DNA of 64,000 bases from Lutraria lutraria (lineage: Eukaryota; Mollusca; Bivalvia; Venerida; Mactridae): positions 10,752,670 to 10,816,669 of the forward strand of contig OZ026837.1 in NCBI GenBank assembly GCA_964023205.1, written 5' to 3'. The notes below the pieces were generated by a model. The model did not search any database. It was not told the DNA's origin and saw only the letters and a program-made list of their open reading frames with translations. Every line of letters starts with the position of its first letter. Position 1 is the stretch's first letter. Shown here one piece after another: positions 36,115 to 47,187 of this stretch. Made by a program: the position numbers and the translations under genes.

Positions 36115-36955
36115 AAATGTGTCCGTAGGACACGGATGCCCCGCCATTTCACACTGGACACAGAAATGAGTGTTGTGTGGGAAATATGTGAATACAACAT
36201 AAAGCAGGTTGCTTGGGAATGCTGCCCATAGTGGGAAGTAAAGATCACCTAAGGCACCTACATGTACTTTCAATATTTCAATATAAGGAATGAACGTAAA
36301 TATATAAGTGTCCACTGTGACCTTGACCTTTGAGTAAACGACACAGTTTTTGCGTATGACACATCATCTTAATATAATGAACATTTGTGCCATTTTATTT
36401 CAAAATCCCATCATACATGATAAACTAATAAGCCGGACATGAACATACACGTTCACTATATCCATAATAATATGCACATAATTTTAATGTTCACTGTGAC
36501 CTTGACCTTTGAGCAAGTGACGCAGTTGATGCGCAGGACACGTCGTCTTGATATGATGAACATTTGTGCCAGTTTATTTCAAAATCCAAACATGCATGAC
36601 AGAGTTATAAGCCAGACACATACATGTACACACAATGCTTTAAGTGTCGACTGTGACCTTGACCTTTGAATAAGCGACACAGTTCTTGCTCATGACACGT
36701 CGTCTTGATTTGATGAACATTTGTTCCAATTTATTTCAAAATCCAATCATGCAAGACAGCGTTATAAGCCGGACACGAACATATACATGCAATGCTTTAA
36801 GTGTCAATTGTGACCTTGACCTTTGAGCAAGCGACACAGTTTTTACGCATGACACATCGTCTTGTTATGATGAACATTTGTGCCAAATTATTTCAAAATC
36901 CAATCATGCATGACAAAGTTATGAGCCGGACACGAAAATTCCATGGCGGGGGCAT
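36115..36955 (+). repeat. Tandem repeat of about 157 bp with nuclear-receptor-like motifs
   Basis: It opens with the small palindrome GTGTCCGTAGGACAC, then has four units each carrying TGACCTTGACCTTTG (at 36318, 36497, 36654, 36811), CATTTGTGCCA, TTTCAAAATCC and ATAAGCCGGACA. Spacing is 179, 157 and 157 bp. The reverse complement of the motif holds TCAAGGTCA, the extended half-site of ERR/NR5A-type receptors. Similar units (GTGTCC...GGACAC) occur at 56624. No coding content. Confidence 0.8.
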
Positions 36956-37178
36956 AAAAACGAAAGTTGCTGAATAGTTAGAACGTATTACACTATAAGT
37001 GGATTCATTTATTATAAATGAGTTTTTTTAAAATTATTTCAAAATCCAATCATGCATGACAAAGTTATGAGCCGGACACGAAAATTTCATGGCGGGGGCA
37101 TAAAAACGAAAGTTGCTGAATAGTTAGAACGTATTACACTATAAGTGGATTCATTTATTATAAATGAGTTTTTTTAAA
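36887..37178 (+). repeat. Near-identical 146-bp tandem duplication
   Basis: 36887-37032 and 37033-37178 differ at about one base (CCATGG versus TCATGG context). The unit joins the right end of the tandem repeat to a unique tail that ends in ATAAATGAGTTTTTTTAAA. Near identity indicates a recent event or an assembly artefact. The second copy contains the stop codon of the glycine-rich gene. Confidence 0.85.
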
Positions 37179-40100
37179 CTTACTCCAGCGTCTTTTACCC
37201 CCGAGTATACCGCCCATGCCAATCACGTGACGAGGCTGTCGCTTAAATCCGGCCCTTCCAGACGACATACGCCTCCTACCGCCATAACCTCTGCGTCTTG
37301 AACCTCCGAGAATACCACCTGTAATTCATAAATAGGAACAGTTTCGAACAATGGACATGCAGTTCATACAAAAGAAATTCAGGAAACCCGATCAAATAAA
37401 CGCATGCCAACGATATTACATGTAATTATTATTGTAAGCATTTTAAAGTTTCAACCAAAATTAAAACAAGACAACTTGAAACGAAAGGGTTACTTTCATG
37501 AACAAATATAAGAAATGTGTCTGATCTGGTTAATCACAAATAAATCAAGCTATGGCAAAGATTTAATGGGTAACTTATATGAAACAAATGTTGAGTACTA
37601 CGTTTGTAATACGATATTGAATCGAATACGTTTGAATCAATGAAACTTGATCTCTGTTTACTGAACAGTTATACCCCTTTATGACATAGAATACTAATGG
37701 GAGGGCCCAAGGTCACGTAGTCTGATAAGACTCAAAACTAAAAATAATTCGGCTTACCTCTAATTCCTCCCTTCAAACCTCCACCGAAACCTGAGCCGAA
37801 ACTAGTTCCAATGCTTGAGCCGATACCACCTCCGAAGCCAGATCCAATGCTAGAGCCGATACCGCCTCCGAAACCTGAGCCGATACCACCGCCGAAGCCA
37901 GATCCAATGCTAGAGCCGATACCGCCGATACCACCGCCGAAGCCAGGGCCTTTCATTGCACCGAAACTTGAACCGATACCGCCGATACCACCGCCGAAAC
38001 CAGATCCGATACCACCGCCGAAACCAGAGCCTTTACCACCGCCAAAACCTGAGCCGAAACCACCGCCAAAACCTGAGCCGATACCACCGCCGAAAGCTGA
38101 CCCGATACTCGATCCGATACCACCGATACCTGTTCCAATACCAGCGCCGATACCACCACCGATACCCGAGCCTTTACCACCGCCAAAACCTGAGCCGATA
38201 CCACCGCCGAAACCTGAGCCGATGCCTGATCCGATACCACCAATACCTGATCCGATACCAGAGCCGATACCGCCGATACCAGCGCCAATACCAGATCCGA
38301 TACCACCGATACCTGATCCAATACCAGCGCCGATACCACCACCGATACCCGAGCCTTTACCACCGCCAAAACCTGAGCCGATACCACCGCCGAAACCTGA
38401 GCCTATGCCTGATCCGATACCACCAATACCTGATCCGATACCAGAGCCGATACCGCCGATACCAGCGCCAATACCAGATCCGATACCACCGCCGAAACCC
38501 GAGCCTTTACCACCGCCAAAGCCGGAGCCGATTCCTGAACTGATACCACCGCCAATACCACCGAAACCAGAGCCGATACCTGAACCGATGGATGGTCCAC
38601 CTTTCTGACTCATGCCAAAACCTGCATCGCCAAAGTCATCCACACCAGACCCCAGAACTCCAGCACCTGGAAATACATTTTGTAATTCAGAGTATAAATT
38701 TGCAGTTACCACATAACATGAACGTGTATACATATAACCCAAAAAAAATAATTAGATTCAGAAATTCTAACCAAACCATGCACGTTTATATACAAATGTA
38801 TGCATATTTAATACATTGTACCACACATATATGTATATGATTTTTAGAAGCGAAGCGAGAGCTTCTATAGTGATACATCTAGTTTTGTACTTACAAAAAC
38901 GTGACGCCTCTTATCCATACATTCGCGTTGAAAAATAGTACCACTGGTTGTATGTAACACTATCGATTACAGTTTTGATACACGTTATGTATATTGCAGG
39001 ATTACGTTCATTTTGAATTATTACACTGTTTAGCATTTCAAACTGTAAAACTATTGAGTTTTATATTGAATATTTCAGTATCCATCCGCACAAAAGTTTC
39101 ATTCATTAGGGTGATCCGCACAAAAAGACAATAAATAGTGCGCATCACAACTATACGCATGGGAATCGCTTAAAGATACTAGCAGAGCGAGGACACCAGT
39201 TAACCGTAACTCCGCCTACTGAATAGATATGAAGTACGGAATGGACTCTATCTCGCGAAATAAAATTCTTATTTGCGAGATGGTTTTGCATAATACATCT
39301 TTATTAAAAACAACTTCAACAAAAATGAATATTATTAAAACAGAATTATAAACAGCCCGTTCGACTGAATTCGGGACGTTTTAAGAATTCTTTCAACCAA
39401 GGACCCCTAGCACACTCAATGACATCGTTAAAGAGTTAATCCTAATGTATGAGATACTAACTCTATTATTACACACAATTACGAAGTTTTAAGAGTCAGG
39501 TGTGTTTTACCGTGAACAGTAAGTGGAGTTTACTATCAACTTTAAGAGAATTGGGAGCATAACAACTGGACCTCTACCAAAACTTTTTCATTACACTGTG
39601 CTAAAACTGACTCTTCCTTTTGAGGAAACTATTAGTCCAAACAATATATACATTTGGGTTTGTAACATTGTGGCCTAGAGTTGGTTGAGATTTTTGTATC
39701 ATTAGTAATCTAATGTATATCTACCAACTATTATCAGTAACATTTTAAATTTCGCTTCTGACAGTACTCTCAGTGCTTTGATTTCCATATAGAACACACT
39801 TTATCCATAAACAACGATAATCTTCAATGAATGTCCATTCCTTAAACTGATTGAAAATATTACATGTCCGATAGCATCTTATCAAATTAGTCCCTAAGGA
39901 AAGTGCAAATACGGACAAAAATAATACATGTATTTATTAGAATCAAAAACTGAATTTGTAAAGGCAATAAATGAACAATTAACTAAACTTCATCATCCGT
40001 TTAGAAATATAAGTACATGTACATTAATTATAATTTTTATCCTACCTCCTGTAAACATGCCGGAATCATCAAATCCGTTATCATCGTATGTGGAGTCCCA

Positions 40101-40694
40101 CCTTCCCTTGATAAAAGACCCTACAAAGTTGATGGGAAACTGAATGATAAACAGTTAGATATAGAATGTCAACATTTCTACAGTCAATGCAAGACAAAGG
40201 ATTTTCAATTGAAACATAAAAACACAGTGCGCGACGTACAATCACGAACATATAATGACATCATTCGGCAGGTTTTCATCAGACGGTCAAATGTGACACT
40301 TTCCTGATTATAATTTAATGCTATTTAATTAACTCATAACATGATGAACATTTAATTAATTAAATAGTATTATATAATGGTAATATTCCCTTTAAATTAA
40401 AATAAACTAAGTATAATTTAATGAGTCAGCAAAATTTCCTTATACATGTATTGTAATATCCAATTCGACCCATTGGTACAAATTTCAAGAGTCCAAATAC
40501 CATTTTAGGTCAAGTGAAAGTCCTGATTCTGTAAAAAGCGCATCATTTTTATTCTTATATGCTCTTTTCATAATTCTTAACAATTTCTGTGTACATTAGT
40601 ATTGCTCATTTGTAAACACATGCTACGTTTATATACCTTGAACATTCGCACTCCATAGTAGAGTGGCCGCCAACACAGGAATAAATGGTATCAT
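37158..40694 (-). CDS. Secreted glycine-rich repetitive protein (matrix or fibre type)
   Basis: Four minus-strand exons join in phase: 40694-40637, 40120-40046, 38666-37758, 37318-37158, giving 400 residues. Exon 1 encodes a signal peptide (MIPFIPVLAATLLWSANVQ). Exon 2 gives a short acidic segment (GRWDSTYDDNGFDDSGMF). Exon 3 holds about 270 residues of GIGSGIGSGFGGG-type repeats with occasional K (GGGKGSG) after a short DDFGDAGFGMSQKGG lead. Exon 4 is a basic tail with GGSRRRGYGGRRRMSSGR and GGILGGKRRW. A 61-residue block is tandemly duplicated. Low-complexity glycine-rich secreted proteins with basic tails occur in mollusc shell matrix (shematrin-like), byssus and other extracellular fibres; that role is inferred. 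The end is uncertain: a GTAAGT donor at 37183 could instead splice to an unseen exon. ATG is the first in the exon; an acceptor (ttctcag) just upstream suggests a 5' UTR intron. Confidence 0.85.
38132..38497 (-). repeat. 183-bp tandem duplication inside the glycine-rich exon
   Basis: The segment around 38141-38323 repeats at 38324-38497 with very few changes, keeping the reading frame (61 codons). It is the largest of several nested repeats in this exon; shorter 12-, 18- and 24-bp units underlie it. Confidence 0.75.
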
Positions 40695-41849
40695 TTTCTT
40701 GATGTACAAGTTGTCTAGTCTGAGAAATATCTAAAAAATATATAATAAACATCAATTATTAATGAAATATTTCCTTTTTAAAAGAATTTGATATTTTCTA
40801 ACACATTGTATAGAATCAGACTTTGGCTCATGACAGACCAATTACATTTGAAGTCTCGTCTCATTAAAATTGCACCCACCGTTCCTCTGTAAGATACATT
40901 TATTATACATAACATTATGCGAAAAAGAATTCACCACGTGATCAGGAAAGTTTGGTTCCATGTGTTTGTATTTACGGCTATAAAAAGGTTAAATAATAAA
41001 TAGTATCAGAAGGTACAAAATAGTTACAGCATTTTATTTTATATGCATACTATAATTGAGAATACATGGTTGGTGCCGAGATGGAGAACGTATATCCGGT
41101 GATGCTTAGAATGACTAAATGGGCGAGCCTCTAGTTTACCCGGTCTAACTGTTTATAAGGTCTAAGAACGAGGTATTATTATTACAAAAAATACAAAAAC
41201 GATGTCACTTTGGTATAGCTATATAAGTACAAAAGTTTAATCAAATCTGACAAATACAATAATATGAGAGTAAGTTTGGCGACGATTTTGTGCGGGACCG
41301 TAACATGAAATCAAACGTTTTACGCGTGTACGAGCGCTATAAATATGCAAATACCTATAAAATAGCGCTCACTTCGAAAAAATATCTGTTGAATGTAGTC
41401 ATTATCTTTGGAGGCAAATATGCAGTAAAACGTACGTATTTACGAGAATTAAAATATATTCAATGTACAAAACATAATCATAAAGTAAAGAATAAACAAT
41501 TATTAGGAAAACATGTCAATGCAAATCGAAAATTAAACCAGTTTCCCGGGAAATACTGCGTGCAATGATTTATACCCATTTTGGCCTTTCCAAAAAATGA
41601 AACATAATATATATATGATAGTGTAGTACTGCAAAAAATAAGAAAAAGTAACAAAATGTTTTTTTACCTCCCTGGTGTAGCAAGCCTGACAATTAGTGAA
41701 GAGTTCGGCACGGGCGTCATTTATATACCATTGAAAAGTTGAGCATTTTCCGTAATGAGGTTTAATTACCAAAAAAAATAATAACAATAAACAAGACATT
41801 ACATGATGACAAACGTGTATCAATTATCGTAATATGATCACAACCTTAC

Positions 41850-41897
41850 ATGAGATGACAGCTTACAAACATGTTCAGTTGTCAATAGTGCCGCCAT
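41850..41897 (-). CDS. Candidate orphan first exon (MAALLTTEHVCKLSSH)
   Basis: On the minus strand an ATG in the context CCAAGATGGCGGC opens 16 codons that end at a good donor (GTAAGG at 41849). A downstream segment with an acceptor and donor, 41667-41650, would add ACYTRE in the same phase, but I could not follow the gene further. The next gene on this strand is the glycine-rich one, with its own ATG and signal peptide. It may be the start of a gene whose other exons I missed, a non-coding first exon, or a decayed gene. Confidence 0.3.
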
Positions 41898-41912
41898 CTT
41901 GGTCACGTGACC
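41895..41912 (-). promoter_or_regulatory. E-box palindrome plus YY1-like start motif
   Basis: GGTCACGTGACC (41901-41912) is a perfect 12-bp palindrome of the MITF/TFEB (CLEAR) type, three bases before ATGGCGGC, which with the preceding AAG matches the YY1 consensus often found at housekeeping gene starts. This suggests a promoter firing on the minus strand. Confidence 0.45.
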
Positions 41913-41999
41913 ACCGAACTCGGGTACATGACATGCGTAGCTGAGTTTTTTATTACACAGAGTGTGTTCTTTGCTTAATTGATTTAATTATCATCTTGT

Positions 42000-43680
42000 A
42001 GCTGACTTCATACGTAAATCCTTAACACGAGTTACACTAAGTGTAACATATTGTTCTTTATTTGTATTAGATACAGTTTTGTAATAAAAACTTCAATGAT
42101 AAACAAAGGGTAGATGTACATCATCTTGTTTATATTTTTTGTACTTGTAGTCTACAAGTTATTATGTATGTATACAAGTTACTCAATAATAAAAGCTAAT
42201 CACACAGACAGTCGGATGCCATGGGAAAATGAGTCAATGGATAGAAAGTAAGCCTTGCGATCGCGCATATATAGGACACCAACATATACATATTCCCCAA
42301 AAAGTTCTCACGATATCCAGGCCCCTAGGAAGCAATTTCAGATTAAGGGCTGGTTAATTTTAGATTGGAGCTGACGTCGAGGTGGCGAGAATCAGTTATA
42401 GCTCCATTTACAGCCGGAGTTATAAGCCCCCTAGTTCCTACGGCGCTGTTATCAACAATCATTAGAAAGATAAAATATTAATTAAACCAGAGACGTATAC
42501 GTCTCTGATAAAACTTTTGTGGTGAGTACAAATTTAAAAGTTACGACGATTAAAGTGAAAAGCCCCTTCTTTGTTTAATGTAAAAATAGTATCGCCTAAG
42601 TTCGGGTTGGCACAAGAGTACCAGAAATGTGCAGTTATTTTACTGTTTGTTTACAAGTATGGACGGTGCCTCGTGGATGCTTGAAATATAAAATTCTTCA
42701 TTGAAATAAAACGTACAAAAAGTATAACTGCTATCTAACACCTATAGAAGAGTATATGGGAGAGTTACATATCTTTATATTGCTATGCAATTACGTATAC
42801 ATTGTATACAATACATATACCACAGAGCGAAATCACAGTACAGCGAAATTCACTTTAATAATGGAGCCTTTTAAAGCTCTGCAGTAAAAAAGATGTCTAT
42901 GCGTAGTATAGTCATTAGTGCAGAAATATATCAGACTCATAAATGTCTTATTCATTTCCTCGAAAGAACAAATCATAAAATGATATCATTAGTGTTGCGG
43001 CCGCTTGTAGATCTGTTTGTTATGAGACAATAGAGCTCAAATGAAAACTGATAATAATTTAACATTCAAATGCTGAAAAATTCAAAACTTGACCACTAGG
43101 CCTACGTCATCTGACCCATTGGTATGGTAGAAGTATAACAAGCATCTGGTCGTGCAATTTTTTGTATCCACACCACCAGCTTTTATTTAATATATATGTC
43201 TGTATAAATTAAATCATTGTATAGTTATTCTAAAGGTGTTGTACAATATTGTTACAAAAGTTGTTCACTGAAGATTGTATTTCCGAGCCACTGCTGACCT
43301 AGTGATGGCATGTATTGTGCTAATAATTATTGCAGCACCACAGACAAAACATATTTGGACTACTGGACAGTAGATGATGTTTACTTCAATTAAAACTTTA
43401 ATTAAACTTTTAAAAGTTAGTGTGGAGACCAGCATCTGTGTCATATTCTACCAGATGAACATTGAATACTTCAAAAGTAAACAATGACAATAGTATATAG
43501 TTTTTCATTACATCAGTATACCACAAGACACATATTGTTGTATGGGTTGACTATATCATAATATAGGTTCAATAGTATCAGTGTACCTACATAGCGGCAG
43601 AAAGGACTAGTGTGACATTTCAACACATAAATTCTTCATATTGTACTGTTCTGTTATCCATTCATATACACATATATTAA
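42000..43680. other. Intergenic stretch without recognised genes
   Basis: AT-rich sequence; no frame with exon-like splice sites or family resemblance was found on either strand. Confidence 0.5.
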
Positions 43681-44095
43681 AAACGTTTTCGGTATTTAGC
43701 TGCATATTTCAAATAGACATATACAGGCAAAATCTATTTTCATTTTTATGTAGCCGACTTCTTTTCATGTCATCGTGAAATATTTCATGAATTATTAGTT
43801 TTTTTTTTTTTTCTTTACCTAAACCACTGCCGATTTTCTTAAAAAATGGGCTATTTTTGAGATTTATGTTTGAGTTATCTGCCCTTGAAATGAGCTAAAA
43901 TAAGCAAAAATTCAAATTCAAGGGCAGAAACTCAAAAACAAGATCAGTGACCCCAATTTTGTTTCACTTAAAATGTTTCTGTTATCATAAGTTACAGTCA
44001 TGCAAAGTTTAAAAAAATTCTATTGTTCACATTTCATTTTGCCCATATACGTCTATGTGAAAAATGCAGCTAACTACCGAAAACATCTTTAAGTA
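43681..44095. mobile_element. Foldback element with about 65-bp inverted termini
   Basis: The left arm (CGTTTTCGGTATTTAGCTGC, AGACATATACAGGCAAAAT) pairs with the right arm (ATTTTGCCCATATACGTCT, GCAGCTAACTACCGAAAAC). The centre has a smaller inverted pair, ATCTGCCCTTGAA and TTCAAGGGCAGA. No coding frame. A partial relative lies at 25965-26145. Confidence 0.65.
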
Positions 44096-44146
44096 CCGGT
44101 AGCCCACAAAATGTGCAAATAAATGGTATTGCTCGAACGAACAAAC

Positions 44147-44393
44147 AAACAATTTGTTTGTTTGAGTTTTACGCCCCTTTTCAACAGTCAGAGTCATATA
44201 AGGTAGACAGTTCACCAAACCATCGATCCTGGGAATAACCAGTACTAGACTCCCATCCTCCATAAGTAACTGCCCAGTTTCTCACATAAAGAAACATGGT
44301 CGGTAGCTTGGCTCGAACACACAACCCTCTACCAGTGAAAGGTTACAGTGATTTGAAGTCAGCAACCTTAACCACTCGACCACGGTGGCATCC
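44147..44393 (-). mobile_element. tRNA-derived SINE, copy 2
   Basis: Minus-strand head GCCACCGTGGTCGAGTGGTT with A box, B-box position GTGTTCGAGCC, the same body as the copy at 12080, and a tail GGGGCGTAAAACTC followed by (CAAA)n. The simple-repeat tail marks the 3' end of a retroposed element. Confidence 0.75.
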
Positions 44394-44767
44394 AACAAAC
44401 AAATAAAAACAAGACATACATAAATATAAATACTTCATACTTCTTTAATTACGTATAATTTTCATCATTTAACAATTAAAACATTTTACATCATATAAAG
44501 TCAACTAAAAGCGTAATTCTTAAATATAATGCCTCTTAAGTACAACAAATTCTTAAAAATCTTTAAAATCATATCAAAATTAGAATTGGTCATTAATATC
44601 AACATGTTAGTAAAATCAAATAAGCCAGTAAAATAAGAACTGTGTCATTCAACAATAAATTGATATATTTTCACAGCGCTATTATAACTTCTGATAAATA
44701 AATGCAACCAGGAATTGCAAATTTGAGAGGAAAACAAAAAGTCAGATAACTTTTAAGAAATGTAATA

Positions 44768-44946
44768 ACAGTAAAAACTCTGAAAACTGGACTCCCTAAA
44801 ATGGAAATTCCCTGAAAATTTGACAATATTTAAAGTCCCATGTTTTTGTAGAAATTTATCAAAAATTCTCTGAAAATCGAAATTCTCAGAAAACGAGACT
44901 TTTGGTCCAGTCCTGAAGGGATCCTGTTTACATGGATTTTATTGAA
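44768..44946 (-). mobile_element. MITE-like element, family C, copy 3
   Basis: Reverse orientation relative to copies at 8324 and 32453: CCCTAAAATGGAAATTCCC, then AAATTTATCAAAAATTCTC, then CCAGTCCTGAAGGGATCC. The right terminus is decayed. Confidence 0.5.
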
Positions 44947-45978
44947 CATTACTTCAATCTACATTAAGCTTAAGTCACTATCATTTTATATAATACTACC
45001 TGCAGTTTACAGACAGAACAGAGAACAACAACAATTTACTATGAATAGCTATAAATAAAATTTCTACTTGATGCTATCCTTAATTTGTTAATAAATATAA
45101 TATTCGACAAGATCAACTTAACATCAAAAGTAGAAGGTAAAAATGACCCTAAGCTGATAATTATTTGAAGAGTCAACAAAATATCCTACTAATGTAAAGA
45201 AACTTAACAAAGACAAAAATCCAATCAATCTTACAGTAAATTGGACAAAATCTCCGAGTCAGAAGATCTATTTTGTTAACACAAATTTCAGGGTCAAATG
45301 ACAGCCTTGAGTCTGAGGTTATAAAACTTATGACCATTCTTCAATGTCATATCACATATTTTATGGTTTAATGTTTCTTAGTTAACTATAATCAGACAAT
45401 AATAATATTATTGATACATTAGTCTGACAGCATAACAGATCGGAATATGTATCTAAACAATAATCAACTCTATCTTTTTTTACAATAACACTTCAAGAAT
45501 GGAATTGAGATTTGAGCTTGGAGTCTGTTCTCAAGTTTTATAACCTCTGTCCTAGGGCTATCATTTGACCCTTAAAATATCATTTTGACTCATGAAAAGT
45601 TTTATAATCTCCAGGTCGGGATTCTTTATTTTGGATACTAACATCACACAAAGAACTAAATTAAGAATTGGCAGCCAGCATCATCAGTTTTAGTTCATAA
45701 ATGCAGCGTTTGCAAACATAACAAATGTCTCGTTCACTTTGGAAACATTATCTACATATGAAACCACTCAGAATACAATGACAGAAGACTAGAGAATATA
45801 TACAAAATAAGCCACCTAATGAAATATGCTGAAAATGATTCCTAAGAATAGAGTACATGTCTTAAGTATGTTTTAGAATTTTTAATACTTATTCTAATCT
45901 CACTACCATACCTGGAACTTTAAAATGTTTATCACAATTACAAGAAAGAATACTGTTAAAAAAGCTTCATTATAGTCC

Positions 45979-46141
45979 AGTGTTCAAACTAATTTTCTAA
46001 AGCACTAGCCCGAACTACTAGCTGACTATTGAAAACAGACAATTTACCACTAGCCCGAATACACAATTTTGAGAAAGTTCATTAGCCCTAATAGATATTT
46101 TTTAGCACGGGGCTGTGGGCTAGTGGGTTAGGGTGAAGACT
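45979..46141. mobile_element. Short inverted-repeat element with CACTAGCCC motifs
   Basis: About 160 bp from CAGTGTTCAAACTAA to a right end whose reverse complement reads CAGTCTTCACCCTAA. It contains several (C)ACTAGCCC words and GGGCTAGTGGGTTAGG. Non-coding; probably a non-autonomous DNA element. Confidence 0.5.
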
Positions 46142-47187
46142 GTTATACATACCTGTATTGGTAATAGGCAATAGTGCTTAAAGATGTATGTATCTGCCAT
46201 TTTTAATTAATATATTCCTTTTTTTATTACACTAAGCAGTGTCATGTGTCTTTTTCAATATTACTGTTACATAATAACAATTATACTAATTGACTGCAGC
46301 CTAAAATCTTACTTACAAGTCATCTTCCTTTAATATTGTCTCAGGTGACTAAAAAAGTAAATCCGTAAAATTATAAAAGTACATTAACCACTATATGTCA
46401 ACATCCAAACAACAGCCTTTGCATCAACCCAGTTACCCGAAATCTGGGCCAGTTAATTTCTATTCAGGCAAGTAAACTTTCTAAAATTCATGTAAAGTGT
46501 AATTAGACCAGAGGGTATTTTATCATTTTCAAGAACTCACTCATAGTTTGGGATAATACTTTGAAAGAATAAGCTGGATCACTTATTCAACAAAGAAAAT
46601 CTTGTAATAATCTTTGACAAAAACATAAACTTTGAATAAAATACAAATTTGTTTTTATCACAGCTGACACTTAATAAATGAGTTTTAAAAATCTTTCATA
46701 GAATTATCAGTTCATGCAAAAACTAATAGTAAATAAAAGAAATCAACAACTTTCTAAGTACGGCCTAATCACAAAAATTGTATAACAGCTTGAGAGTGAT
46801 ATACTTATACTTGACATTTTTGCAGCTATTCCTAAAATTTCTCGACTCAGTACTCATTAAAACATTAGCCAGATAAGTCACACAATGTTGTAATAAATAA
46901 TTACTAATAAATTTAGTAATTAAAATAAGAATCCAATTAAGTGACTAAAAATGACTAAACACGATAACAAATCGAGGGTTCAATGCAACAGCGCCGCAAC
47001 TCATATGGAAATAAGAACAAGTTACGACAGTGTTGCGCTGAGCCCTCGAAATACAGTAATGAGAAACTTACAATTTAAGATATTTTTCTACACCCTGTAT
47101 CATTGTATAAAACCACAACTTGTTGCAACCTAATCAACCCTAATGAACATTGAGCAAAAGTTTTATTTTGAAGACTACAATAATAAT

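Noticed and set aside
36085..36669. 76-residue frames in the 157-bp tandem repeat
   Set aside because: Frames are not kept between repeat units.
37953..38543. Other repetitive frames (VSAVVSAQV..., RNLSRYHRR...) in the same exon
   Set aside because: Shadow frames of the same DNA repeat.
37811..38608. 265-residue proline-rich frame on the plus strand over the glycine-rich exon
   Set aside because: It is the reverse complement of a glycine-rich repeat (Gly/Ile/Ser codons read as Pro/Glu/Lys). The minus-strand gene has a signal peptide and in-phase splice junctions; the plus-strand frame has neither.
41290..41823. 92- and 96-residue frames on the two strands
   Set aside because: Chance-like composition. 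The minus one looks partly protein-like (YINDARAELFTNCQACYTRE), but there is no acceptor AG upstream that would open it, except for the short ACYTRE segment.
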